A DNA stretch of 58,398 bases from Bigelowiella natans CCMP2755 (Eukaryota; Cercozoa; Chlorarachniophyceae), in contig ADNK01001539.1 in assembly GCA_000320545.1 (NCBI GenBank), positions 1 through 58,398 on the forward strand, given 5' to 3'. Made by a program: the position numbers and the translations under genes. This document shows positions 11,901 through 23,717 of this stretch, piece after piece (the stretch's first letter is position 1; the number at the start of each line of letters is the position of its first letter). The notes below the pieces were generated by a model. It was not told where the DNA came from, ran no database searches, and worked only from the letters and a program-made list of their open reading frames with translations.

Positions 11901-14685
11901 CCCAGCAGCTAGTACAACGTACTCTTGTATATCTCCCTCTCCGAACCTGGTCTTCATCGTTTGCTCAGCTATGGAGAGACTCGAAGACGGGAGCGGTAAT
12001 ACTGTTAGACTGAAAATGAATGAACTGGAGGCGCCCATATTATCCACTATGCGCGCTCTTATTGTAACGACGTTTGAGAGCCCATCGCTTGCAGACAGAA
12101 CCGTCGAATAATATCCAGCTTGTCTGGGCTCGCAGAGGTCCAGGAAGAAAGGCACCTCGGATGGAATGCTGAGCATAAAAACACGGAAAATGTTTAAATG
12201 CATCGCGCGGGACCATTGAGTTTCTATCAAAGCAGCTACCTTTTTCCAGGGTCATCTTCATAGTCCTGCACCTCGGCGGTGGTATGGCGTGACGTAACCA
12301 TTTGGAACTGATATCGAAGAGGCAGATCTACATCAGTCCAGCCTTCGCAGCTGAGCCTGAATGACGTGATCATAGCCGTTCCGACTGGAGGAGAGCCTTT
12401 GCAGGTCCCTAGAATGTGCAAAATTTCAGATGTTGCCGCGGGGCAGAATTATATTAGAAGCACTTCTGTCTACCAAATACTGGCGGATAATTTGTTTGAA
12501 TAGTGACGCTTGCTTCTCCGTGATCATCGTGTTCTTCCTTTAGACCTGAGTACCAAGCTTTGATGGAGAACGTGTACGTGCTTCCAGGAGTCAGTGAATT
12601 CGGTCTTATGATTAGATTCTCTGTTGTTGTATCAGAGAGCAGATTTCGACTGTCAGAAAGATTGAAGTTTCCAGAGGTACAATACCACCGCTGACTTAAG
12701 CCAAAGGCTTTGGACACGTTCCCGCTTCTTATAACTACAAAAATACACATGAAATTACTAAGGGTGCTTGAATGATGGTTTTTGTTTGAATGTTAGTTTT
12801 TTTTAACTGCAGAACCTGCAGAGAGGGTTAATTTCGTATGGACGTTGACGAAAATGGAACGGGATTTTATTGAAACAGACGGAATATCTGCCACTGTTGT
12901 GCGGATAATTTGCACCGCTTTTCCCGATCTCTCCCGCCTCGAAGCATTGCTTGTTGCGATGAGTTCTAGCATATATGTTTGGTTCGCCACAAGATGATTT
13001 GCAGAGATCCGAGCAGATGTCGCGTTGGCGGTGGATAGCGCAACAGCAGTGCCATTCGCAACATTGGTGAGAGACCAATTAAAACTCAATCGTGATAACT
13101 GATACGCTGTATCTATGGACTTTTCCCCATCAAATGTAATATAAGCTCCTGCAGAGAGGGATACTAACCGCTCTGAGCCACCAGAAATGACTGCTTGTAC
13201 GGGTTCATCCGTTACGTTCACTGTAAACGTCACATTAGTGTCGCCAACAGAATTTCCTAAAAAAAAAATAAGAACGGCTCTAGTTCTGTGAGACTGATTT
13301 AATACTTTTGATCAACCTGTTGCATCCTTTGTGCTAGCGATCATCGAAAATTGGTAGGTACTACCAATGTCCAGGACAAATGCGGGGAGTCGGAGATACG
13401 CTGACGTCGGTTGCGGGATTTGAATCTGGCACACAAATTACAGCATTGTTACTCCTCGGGTAGAGGATGATTGATGATACTCGCCGCCACCTGTGTTGGG
13501 CCTGATGCCTGATGCCACTGAGCCAGCGTCGATAAAATCACACGTTCGCCTCCATTCTAATTTTTACGCGGAGTTACTGGAGAACTTCAGTATATCACAA
13601 GGGTAAACCTTAGGTATGCTGCATTCTGCTGGGCGCACTTGGACGGCGATGTTTAGTGGTTCACTTCGCTTGGCGACGATGTGTGTTGGGCCAGGAAGAT
13701 GCAGTATGGGAACGGCTTTGGATGACTAACGTCACAGCATTAATTAAAACCGCAATATCCGCATTCGTTTGTGACAAAGCACCCTGAGAGCAATCATTCA
13801 TACCTTGCGAAAGATGTGGGTCGCAGAACTTGAAATCCCTAGCCAATTTCTCGCATGAACCTAACATAGAAAATAAGTAGTGGTTACTAACACGGAATTG
13901 GATTGCACGTGTACGACTGCAGACCCTGAACGAGTAGACGTTGCCCATGCGAAAAGACGATGATCTTACAAGAGCTCTGCTCTCTGAAACAAACAAGTGG
14001 AATGTTGATAATAAAATGGCGAGGAAACCATTAAATCGAGCACCATTGACTGCCCTCATAGCATCCTGAATGGAAGAAGTAAAAGCGGAGGAATGTGGAA
14101 AGCTCGAGCCTATTCCAATTCGAAGAGGATATTGATCGTGAGAAAGAATGCAACAACACTGTGATAAATTTCGTAGACCTATAAATGTCCAGTTGTAGAC
14201 GAACGGCCGCCCTGAACAACAGACAATTTCTGGCTCAATCCAAAAAGAATGCGTTGAGAACAGCATTTTCCGTTCGAATTAGCGAATTTGTCCGTTATCA
14301 CCTGCGCTTCCCTGTCCAACCGAGTCCAGAGCGATAGCAGCGTCACAAGCACCGATCACTTCTGGTGCGACCTAGATGAGGGTTACTCTGTTATTATAAT
14401 ATTCTCTTCCAGATATCAGCAAAGAGAAGACTTCTTAGTTGAACTAACGATTGAAACTGAAACGGTGGGAGGGTTCGGTGGAAGCCCCAGGCGAAGCTCC
14501 GCTCTGCCACTCGTCGGCGCATGGGCAAGGGCATCTATGAATGATACAAACGTGATGCACGATCAATCAGGAAAATCCAGCTTTGCACCTTTTCTCTGGA
14601 CAATGTCCGGTTTTGTAATGATCAGTGAAGAGGGAACGGCAAGGAACCTGGGTTTAGGGCGCAATATAGAATAACTTTATCTATC

Positions 14686-14752
<67 letters not shown>

Positions 14753-17700
14753 CTCAAACATGAAAGCAAAGATACGTATCACCCTCGTCCAAGATGGAGA
14801 TTAAGCTGGGTTGGGGACTCCCAGATGCACGTAGGCTTTTCACTACGGAAAGGGCACAAAAGTAAACCAAATCAATTTCCAAAAATCACAAAGATCGAAA
14901 GTATGCAGGTACCCCAGCAATAACACCGAAGAAGAGTCTAGAAGGTAATTACAGGTCGCTGCCGAACTTGTTGAGCCGGGGGCATTGGTTGGAAAGTTGT
15001 AATACACATTTATCATGGTAATTGCATCATTGAACCTAACATTGAAACGCACAGAAGATTAAAGTGATCCCTCGCAACGGACGGATAATGCTCGCCAACC
15101 TCGCCAAAATGGGTGTCGGGCCGGTCATAGTAGGCGAGCCTAATATCACATGGTAGAAAGCTACGTCAAAAGAGTGCGCCAATTTTCAAATTGCGCATGA
15201 AGATTCTGTACCGGTTGATGGACTTGCAGACGGATTAACGGTGCTCGGGGCGAGAGTGGTGGGGGCATTACTCGAAGGAGAAGTTGTAGAGGGAGACATG
15301 GTGCTCGGTGCTCGCGTCGTGGGAGATGTTGTAGTCGGCGACCCTGTTGTCGGAGACGCAGTCGTTGGACTCTGAGTTGGGGACTCCGTCTGTCCTCCAA
15401 AGGCAGCAAACGCACACGTGTTCGCGACAACGTTGGAAGCAGGATTAATGCTCGAAACCGTATGGTGGCCGCCTCCATAGCTCAAGTCGCCCCACGATAC
15501 GATACTGCCGTCCGACTTCACAGCCATGAACGCCTTCTCCGTGGAATATATTGCCCGAACTCCAGAGGCGAGGAGAGAATGGACCGTCTGCGAGTTGCCA
15601 GCCATGTCTCCCCCCCAAGTCACCACACTTCCATTTGCGGTTAAAGCCGCAAATGAAAGTGAACTCGCATAGACGGCCTGAACTCCTCCGGATGATGCCA
15701 ACACCGCATTGACGGTATTAGGGGAGCCTCCATTGGAGGAAGACCCCCAAACTACCAGGCTGCCGTCAGACATCTTCGCTGCAAATGCAAATTGAGTGTT
15801 ATATACCTCCGTTAGATTTCCGGACGACAAGGCTGAGTTCACGGTCTTTGTGTTGCTTCCATAGCCTGAGTTCCCCCACGCCACAACACTTCCGTCAGAC
15901 ATGTCTGCAACGAACGCACGTTCGCTGGAGAACACCCTTTGGACTACCCCTGAGCTTAAGGCTGAACGCACAGTTCCCGAATTGCCGCCGCTTTGAGAAT
16001 TTCCCCAGATGACTACACTCCCGTTATTCCTCACTGCTGTGAACGCGCTGTTTGTGGCATACACTGTCTTGATATCTCCAGATGCCAACGCTGAACGCAC
16101 GGTGGCCGAGTTTCCGCCATAACTTGCACTTCCCCAGGTGATCACGCTATTGTTGATGGTCACAGCTGCGAATGCTCTCCACGACATGTACATCTCCCTG
16201 ACTCCTTCCAATGCCAACGCAGTAAGAACGGTTTTAGAGTTGCCTCCATAGCTCCCAGATCCCCAGGTGACGATGCTACCATTAGTCCTTAGAGCTGCAA
16301 ATGCTTGCCGTGTAGAATACACCGTCTTGAATGTCCCAGATTCCAGGGCTGAACGCACGGTCTTCGAATCACCCCCATAGGCGCTATCTCCCCATGTTAT
16401 CACACTACCGTTGAGAGTGATTACTGCAAACGCACGCTCAGAGGAGTACAAACCTTGGATTCCTACTGACATCAGCACCGTCCGCACGGTCTCCGAGTCG
16501 CCTCCGTATAGCGGGCTTCCCCAGGCAACCACACTCCCATTGGACTTCCAAGCTGCGAAAGCACGATTTGTGGAAACCACTGCTTGAACTCCTCCAGTGG
16601 CCAAAGCTGTGTTCACAGTAGCCGTACTGCCTCCGCAGGGTTGTGTGTGACCCCAGCTCACAACGCTACCTCCTGCTTTCACAGCTGCGAATGCGTTATC
16701 AGTGGAGGACATCGAAAGGGTCTGTCCGGATGCCAACGCCGAACGCACGGTCGCCGAGTTTTCTCCGAAACCGGATTGCCCCCATGTCACCACGTGGTTG
16801 TTCGACTTCACCGCTGCGAAGGCCTTGTCGCTGGCGTACACCCTCTGAACTCCTCCAGACGCCAACATGGAACGCACGGTCTCTGCATTGCCGCCAAAGT
16901 TTGGACTTCCCCATGCCACCAAACTCCCGTTGAGAGTCACAGCAGCGAATGCGTAAGATGTAGAGTGAATAGTCTTGATACCTTTTGAAGCCAGAAATGA
17001 AGTCACACTGGCTGAGCTACCACCGTAATTTGCAACGCCCCAGGTCACGAGGCTGGTGTTGTGCTTTACGGCTGCGAATGCACGCGGAGTCGAGAATATT
17101 ACTCCAATACCTCCAGACATCAGTGCTGAACGCACAGTGTCTGAGTTGCCGCCCATGCTACTATATCCCCAAGTTACAACACTACCATTGGCCAGGACCG
17201 CTGCAAAAGCACGTTCATTGGAATAAATAGCCTGAACATTCTCAGACGTCAGCACTGAACGCACAGTCAGCGAGTCGCCTCCGTAGTTCCCTGCTCCCCA
17301 ACTCACTACGTGCCCGGAGAGGGTCACAGCTGCAAACGCATTATGAGAAGCGCGCACAGTACGGACTCCGGATGCCAGAGCTGAGCGCACGGTTCTATCG
17401 TCACCACCTCCGCTTGAATCACCCCAAACCGTTATGCTACCGTTCATTTTGACAGCAGCGAATGCGTACAAAGTGGAGGAAATCGTCTGAAAGCCTCCAG
17501 ATTCCAGGGTTGACCGAAGAGTCGTCGTCCTAGCGCCGTGGCTCGAGTGCCCCCAGGTAATCACGTTTCCTTCCGACGTTATGGCTGCGAAGGCAAGTTC
17601 AGTAGAGTACACAGCCTGAGCTCTCCCAGATGCCAGCGCTGCTTGAACAGTCATTGAGTTGCCACCATTCCCACTGACTCCCCACGTTACCACACTTCCG

Positions 17701-18374
17701 TTGTGAAGCACAGCCGCGAAGGCAACATTATTTGAGTACACAGCTTTCACGCTAGAGGATAAAGCTTGACGCACAGTCTCAGAATCGCCCCCCTCTTTCG
17801 GATCTCCCCATGTAACCACGCTACCATCCGTCTTCAAAGCTGCGAAAGCTAAATTAGTGGAGGTCACATTTTGTACGGAAGAACCCAAAGCATCAGCAAC
17901 ACAGGATGAGTCGGCACCGTCTGACCACCAGCAATCTCCCCCCCACGTAACTACATTGGACTGGGAAAGGACAGAGCTGCTATTCTGGCTCGCTAAGAGG
18001 TGAGCTTCGCGACGAAACCCTGAGCCATCTTCCAAAGCTAGATTCCTGTCTGGGGAGATAAAACTTGTTTCCTTCCCTTCCGGCTGATGACGATGTGATT
18101 GATAAAGGTTTACACCAATCCATAAATTAGTAACGGCAAAGAATTGTTAACAACTTACTCAAGTCATTTCCTCATTTTGTAATGGTGAGTATGTTTGTGG
18201 AGGTGGAGTCAAAGGGCGCGTATTTTTTGGTTTCCATCTTGTATCAGAAGGACAAAAAGGAAGAGAAATACTTTCGGTTGCCTTAAAAATGGAAAAATCT
18301 GACAGGTAAAGATTAGATGGGAGCTTACCGGCTTTACAGAAGGGAGTTGTGCAGGCTTCGGGATGAATGATGAA
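8953..18374 (-). CDS. Giant receptor-like protein: 20 VTWG repeats, REJ, GPS, multiple TM, PDZ
   Basis: One gene, 5' end to the right. Exons joined in phase: 18374-18329, 18049-15212, 15139-15100, 15035-14913, 14842-14783, 14647-14589, 14534-14449, 14371-14302, 14211-14029, 13983-13804, 13783-13751, (gap), 13425-13317, 13256-12816, 12734-12474, 12408-12241, 12168-9184, 9085-8953; at least 2,590 residues. The N-terminus carries 20 RCC1-like repeats (VVTWG...GG.S.TVRSAL...AFAAV), then a Ser/Pro/Thr linker, a Cys-Trp module (LLG...C.W, LGRG), and a REJ region (GACDAAIALDS, GRPFVYNW; CKGSPPVGTAMITSF). A GPS-type motif follows (WNGSHW, then CESSHLTLFALL near 10915-11030). About six membrane segments lie between 10.9 and 9.6 kb, broken by an acidic Asp/Glu/Asn loop, then a PDZ-like domain (GIQIGWLVVRINGEAV) and an acidic Ser tail. 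Family knowledge: REJ-GPS proteins are polycystin-1-like surface receptors that self-cleave at GPS. No PLAT domain or PKD channel pore was recognised. The start codon and the 13426-13750 exon(s) are unresolved. Confidence 0.8.
14690..14751. repeat. (TA)n-(TG)n microsatellite in an intron
   Basis: A TA tract followed by a TG tract sits inside the intron between the exons at 14783-14842 and 14589-14647 of the giant receptor gene. It is one of few microsatellites in this block and makes that intron longer (135 nt) than its neighbours. Confidence 0.85.
15400..17960 (-). repeat. 20-unit coding tandem repeat (about 126 bp per unit)
   Basis: The large exon of the giant receptor gene is a tandem array of about 42-residue units. 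Each has a VVTWG strand, a GG.S.TVRSAL stretch, an AVYST stretch and an AFAAV.SNGS strand. I count 20 copies; the first (with extra Cys and Trp) and the last are the most divergent. Units differ enough at DNA level that recent expansion is unlikely for most. Such units resemble RCC1/BNR-type beta-propeller blades, so the array could build several propellers; that is inference. Confidence 0.85.
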
Positions 18375-20572
18375 CTAAATGACATAATCGAGAATATGAG
18401 CTCTATATTGCCTATCTAAAAAGGCAAGTAGTTCAAGACGAACTTTTCTTGAAAGCCTAGTGAATTCAATCTCGTGATGACTACCTCCTCACTGAGCCCA
18501 AGGAAAATAGAAGCAACCACGCATATGCAGACGGTAGCGGATTCTTCAGCGCCATTTCACTACTATCAAACTCAGAACTCCATGCTTCACTGCATCGCGC
18601 CGTTCTGCTCTAAACCATTTGCTCAATTGCCTTCACGTCGATGGCTGATTATCGTCTCTCTACACCGATAACCGAGCTCCTACGTGGATGGGGGCCCTAG
18701 ATGCAACTGGTTGATTATAAAAACGTCCGAAGAACAAGTGCAAGCTCGTTGCTCTGCTCTTATTAATCCTTGAAATGAGCTAGAGCTACATGTAGATCTA
18801 CATGGAACATTCTCAACTGGCGACTTCTACCGTTACGACAGAAAGGCATACGAGGAAATCAGGAAACCGCATAGCATTTTCGGGGAAATATTATGTTTTG
18901 GTTGGTCGCAGCTTCCCAATAGCCTCAACTGAGATGCCTGACATGTAGAAGTTACTGTACACCTTTTGATGGGTATGTGTAGATCTATGAGTTTTAGACA
19001 AATTTTCTTTTTTTCAACATTCATCAATAAAAAATCCAGGCGATTTAAATTTAACCTTGGGAAAATCCGATGGGACAGTACGAATCCCCGATGTTTTGGT
19101 GTGAGTAAGGCTAATTTTAGTCGCGAAAGACCACTGCATTTGATGATGATGAAACAAAGTTGGAACAGAATTTGTCGAAGCTCTCTCTGATTTTATTTTT
19201 TCCCAGACCAAACCCGTTAGATCTACTTTTAGCCTATTGAATGTTTGGACACGGTAGTCAAGAGGAATTAATTAATCCCGCTGGATCTGATCTGCAAAAC
19301 CCATTTCACACCCAGACCCCCCGACGCGTCTGCGGCCAACATCCATAGAAGAGCCTCTGTCGACACACCCAAAACAACAGGTAGCATATATAGATTAACG
19401 AACCTTGCTCGTTCAAGTCTGAATTCTCGAGGGGGCATCGATGCCAATTTATCTCTGACTGCTGGCTGCGTCCTAGGCATCGCATTATCAACGTACGTAC
19501 AACACCAGTGGCTACACAAGCTGCGGGACAATATTCATCTTCTGATGTTTACCGGATAGCTTACGACGTCCTGTGTAATCTTGTTTTTTCCTGAAGAGTT
19601 CCGGTCCGTGAATGTGCCAGACAACCTACTAGGATCAAGATGAACACATAGAATTTTCATAAGTAGTATCTAAATTATAAGGATCTCACCCGTAGGCTGA
19701 AATTGCGATCGGGAGATTCAGTACAAAATAGTTAAAATGTTTTGTCCGTCATCAATGATTAAGTATTTCGCATGTGTTTGCGACGTCTACTTTGCGTTGT
19801 GCACATAATGTACACAGATTTACGTTTACATATCATCGTCATCTATGATATTGTGTCATCAAAATGATGAATTTGAAATCAATACCAACGTCGTAGGCCA
19901 ACCTATGAATGCAGCTAGCTCGCTTGACATGCGAGCTGTAAAACGAATCGCACGTACAGTGCAAACTCATTCGCAGCGGAGCAAAAAGTCCTGTCTGCGT
20001 CGACCAAAACAAGCTATCGATGACTTTATTTTAAATGCACCTTAAATGGTTTCTTGTACCAGCAACGCTAGAACGTGGCGCTGGTGGATGGGCCAAACGT
20101 TTCGTTACGTCGCCGTGGATCGAAGCAAATCGCACTGCTGCTGCACTGCTGCTCGCTCCGATCCATGCTAGCATGGCATGCGACAGCCCTGGCAGCTTTC
20201 ATTAGAAAATGACCTAGGTAACCTAGAAACGCACTGAATTACACGAAGTTGCATTTTCGCGCAAACCGACTGGACTGATGCAAGCTTCGTGTCAGCGCAT
20301 GCTAGCATGGCAGCACATGAGGGACCACACAGGCTGCCGTGCATCGAATCACCTCCGGCTTTCGTTGGCTCGCACGTTATCGTTGCATGAATGAATAATA
20401 AACACAGCAATGCAATTAGGCATGCACGTTTGCTGATTACCATCTAGCTGTGTGCAAGGCACATGTCATTCATATGTGTGCTACACACTGATAGCTAGCG
20501 TAGGAATTTGTCCACGACGTACGCACAGATGCGCGTGTGTGGATTCATGTGCAAGGAGCACACACACACACT

Positions 20573-20612
<40 letters not shown>

Positions 20613-20918
20613 ATTTTCCTTCTTTGCACCTATCTACATGCACGTACATGCCTCTGACAAAACAAATGGCATCAGCATCGCACATGTGACACTTTTTTGC
20701 TGTTGTGTTTTGCGTGCGTAATCGCTGACAGCAGTTGGCAAAATGGCATGAATCGCGCTTCATGTTTTAGGTTTACGCGGGCTACTAATTTCCAAAAGTG
20801 CCTTAGCATTGTCGTTTTGAAAGGTATGCAGCGCTATGTATGTCTTATAGATACAATTCATCATACTTGAATCTTACATTTATGTTACAGATACATAAAG
20901 TGACGAAGACATTACTTA
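18375..20918. other. Gene-poor stretch
   Basis: No convincing gene. The right-hand part near 18375-18800 may hold the first exon (signal peptide) of the giant receptor gene, which I could not identify. From 19.8 to 20.6 kb the sequence takes on the CTAG/GCATGC-rich texture and ends in a CA tract. The piece 20650-20918 contains the likely 3' flank of the multi-TM gene on the minus strand. Confidence 0.5.
19890..20609. repeat. CTAG/GCATGC-rich spacer 2 with (CA)n tract
   Basis: Frequent GCTAGC, CATGCTAGCATG and similar palindromic words between 19.9 and 20.5 kb, followed by an interrupted CA dinucleotide tract at about 20558-20609. It lies between two minus-strand genes. Confidence 0.6.
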
Positions 20919-22414
20919 TCACTTGATTTCATCTGCCATGCGCTTCGTGGCTTCCGAAGCAAATAGAACTGGAGCAAATGCGACGGGAACAAATAGGAGA
21001 GCTACTCGGGCAGCAACCCCGTCTAGTGTTGGCGATATGAGGGATATTTGCATGAGTGTGTGAAAACCAAAGATCCATAGATAATAAATTACACTAAGCC
21101 CCTGGAGCATGCTTGTTACGACTGGCATGTGAGTTCCGCCGAGTAGAACAAACGAATAGAGCATGTTTAGTGCGCCCCAAATCATAGTGAAGAGTCCAGA
21201 CATTACTGCGACATCAGGGTAATAGATGAACGTTGGGGGGTAGACGACAGGGGCAGAAAGTGAGTTTGGTCCTTCCTGTACGCGTGTCCATCCTGCAGCA
21301 GTGAGTACACCAACGCCTAGAATTGTGTCGAAGAAGGAGTAAACCATATACCGGTAAATATTGGGCCTTGGATTATCGTTAGCGGCCTCGTCCGTCTGGC
21401 AACGATACAGATTGTACGTTGCATAGTATTGAAAGCCAAGCATGACGGCACAAATTACGAGGTTGGGTATATAGTGACCCATCCAGAAAGTAACTTCCTC
21501 TCGAAACTCAGTGTCCCAACCCCCTGCCGGAGGGATTGGGGGCATTAAATCTTTGTCCCAGTTGAACGCCTGAAAATAATAATAAAGTCGAATAATATTT
21601 TTGTGCTGGAATGGTGTCACGGAAATAGCTTCACGAATTACTACTGGGGTTAAAGCACTTACCGGCTGCGCAACGACGAGAGTGATGAAGTAGTACCAAG
21701 CAAGTATCAGCGTGGTAATAAGAGCCACTCCGGTTAGTTTGGGGTTGTTGATATCGAAAAAGGCAGATGCGACAGAGAGGAAGAGTCCAGTGAGGAACAC
21801 AGCCGCTTCTGCTGCAGCTCCAGAGAATACAATCCCAGGAGGAAACACATTATCAGACCCACTAAGATCTCCCGTAGGTTGTTGAAGATTGCTTGAGACG
21901 AAGATCTGTTGTAAAATAATAGCATGAGATATAGAGACACAAGTCATTATTACATGATGAAATGTCTCTGTGCGCATCTGTTTTTAAGTAAACATGTACT
22001 TGGCATGGTACATATGAATATCGAAAGTGGATTCAGTGTCCGTTTTTGTCACACGGTAATCATGAGCAGCGGACGCTACACAAAAGCTAATAAGAATAAC
22101 CCAAAACATTTTATGGTATGCGTATAGAGATACAAGTCATTATTGCGTAACATTTCTCTTTACAGGTTCAGCATTGAGTTGAACAAGGGCAAAATAATTT
22201 TTGAAAAGCTGCTCGTGGCATATCAGACGTAGAGCGACCGAACCTGTATAGATTCTGCCGATGCGCCAAAGCTGGCGATTGCCAAGATTACAGAGGCTTG
22301 AAGGGTTTTCATTTTGGTCCTGTCCATGTTGGCTGAGTAGCGCTGATCGACGGACTTGTTTCCGATGGACTGTCCGGCCTTGCGGACGTCGATCTTGTGT
22401 TCTTCGGATGACAT
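20919..22414 (-). CDS. Unknown multi-TM membrane protein
   Basis: Three exons (22414-22244, 21905-21663, 21569-20919), GT-AG, phase 0 at both joins, 354 residues. The first ATG used is at 22414 (MSSEEHKIDVRKAG); an in-frame reading extends to 22495 if a non-ATG start were used. I see seven or eight hydrophobic segments: a weak one near the N-terminus (TLQASVILAIASFGASA, possibly an internal signal), then AAVFLTGLFLSVASAFF, LITTLILAWYYFITLVVA, NLVICAVMLGFQYYA, MVYSFFDTILGVGVL, a Gly/Met-rich helix near 21150-21210, a Tyr/Leu helix near 21060-21130 and VALLFVPVAFAPVLFAS. A Pro-rich loop (LMPPIPPAGGWD) follows the third. The layout recalls a 7-TM protein, but I found no retinal-binding Lys motif and no GPCR signature. 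Intron 21570-21662 is 93 nt and stop-free in frame, so its retention would add 31 residues. Function unknown. Confidence 0.65.
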
Positions 22415-23314
22415 GGCTTCACTTCGATGCAGAGTGTTGAACGAGTTGTTATATTTCTCTCGATGCCGTAGAGATCCTGTTGAGTTGTGTTCCAAGGTTG
22501 CGCGTCGTAGACGAAGATTTTCTTCGGGTCACGGAAGGAAGCTGTAGCTAAGGAGTCAGCACAACTTCCTTTCTTTTGCGACCATCATACACTTTAAAAG
22601 GACTCGGAATCGCAGTCGCGACTTCCTAAAAATGAGTGATATGCCAAAATATTTCGAGACATCGCCTGTTCATTTCGGTCCATTTTCTGCTCTTTGAACA
22701 ACGGATTTCTTCGTTTGAATGCTCGGCACGTGTGCGACAGAAGGAAGCAATTTCGAAAAATGCGCCTCATAGCCCTGAGATTTCTCCGAAGGTGCAGGGC
22801 ATTTTTTCCTGTGAAATTGCTGCTACGTCATGCGAGCGCAAAGAAAGAAGCAGCCTGTTCACCGATGTCGCACGATCAAAAACGTCCAAGAATCTTGTCG
22901 TCCATTTTTGTCGGGAATGGAAGAATGCAAACGTGATTGCTGATGTTTCCTTTTTTTTTCATTTTTGGGAGTTGGCCGATCTGGCACTTTGAAATGGAGA
23001 CCGACACAATGGACACTAGTGACATGATGTGTGATCTGTTGTCGACAGAAGAGTTTTGGAGTGAAAAGTCTGGCTGCCCAACAATTGATGTTTGGTTCGC
23101 CACCCAACAGTGGGTGGTTGGGTGCCATTCAGGTTGTTCCAAACACCGTGGGTGGTCGGTGGTTGTGCGAACTCTCACTTTTTCATTGTGCACGAGCCAA
23201 CACATCTTGACACGTTTGCAGCGAGTGTTGCAGCATTGTCATGGCGCCATGCCCAAAATTGGACCTCGCTGGAATCAGCTCGAGGCACTGCGTTTCGCAC
23301 TTTGCAAACGTCGT

Positions 23315-23400
23315 GAACAATGAACAATGAACAATGAACAAAGCGTTGATCAAATCTGCATGCGCCAGAACCACAGTGAAGTGTTTTGGAAACGTTGTCA
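23315..23400 (-). mobile_element. 3' end of a non-LTR retroelement copy (minus strand)
   Basis: Read on the minus strand, the sequence ends GTGGTTCTGGCGCATGCAG, then GATCAACGCTTTG, then a tail of TTCATTG heptamers (23315-23341 in plus coordinates). The last 45 or so bases match the end of the longer copy at 51333 almost base for base. Upstream similarity fades quickly, so this is a strongly 5'-truncated or decayed copy. Confidence 0.6.
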
Positions 23401-23559
23401 TCATCAAACTCACTCATTCGTTCATTCCTTGTTGAGCATCGACACTGCCGAGTTTCTGCCAGAACGTGGACAGTCTCCAGCTGTCCAGCTGTGCCAGCAA
23501 TTGACAAGCGGTTTCACCTGGCTGCAACTTCCTCCCCAGCTTCAGTCACTTTGGGACAT

Positions 23560-23717
23560 CAGCTGGTCACGATGCTCACCACCAGCTGGTGGGGTGTTGA
23601 CAAGTTCTTGCAATGGCTTTTGCTGAGGTGCTACTGCGCGCACGCGCGTGTCTCCCACGTGATTTCAGCTCACGTGGTTTTGCATCAATGCTCAGTTCAT
23701 TGTTCATTGTTCATTGT
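23560..23717 (+). mobile_element. 3' end of a non-LTR retroelement copy (plus strand)
   Basis: From GTTGACAAGTTCTTGCAATG to a TTCATTG heptamer tail (23695-23717) this parallels the last 130 bases of the element at 51333 (GCTGACAAGTCCTTGCAACG, then GTGTCTCCCAC / CTGTCTCCCAT and the same tail) with many substitutions. It lies in opposite orientation to the copy at 23315-23400, with the two bodies facing each other. Confidence 0.55.

Noticed and set aside
11425-12111. Plus-strand 228-residue reading
   Set aside because: Antisense of the REJ/GPS part of the giant receptor gene; the minus strand has the recognisable domains.
13861-13893. 33-nt GT-AG segment as an intron in the receptor gene
   Set aside because: Too short for splicing and open in frame for 11 codons; treated as part of the exon 13804-13983.
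20919-22414. Heliorhodopsin or other microbial rhodopsin
   Set aside because: Seven to eight helices fit, but no Lys lies in the last helix (VALLFVPVAFAPVLFAS) and no rhodopsin signature was seen.
23183-23507. Minus-strand readings containing repeated FIVHCSLF
   Set aside because: The peptide repeat is just the TTCATTG heptamer tail of the retroelement read in frame.
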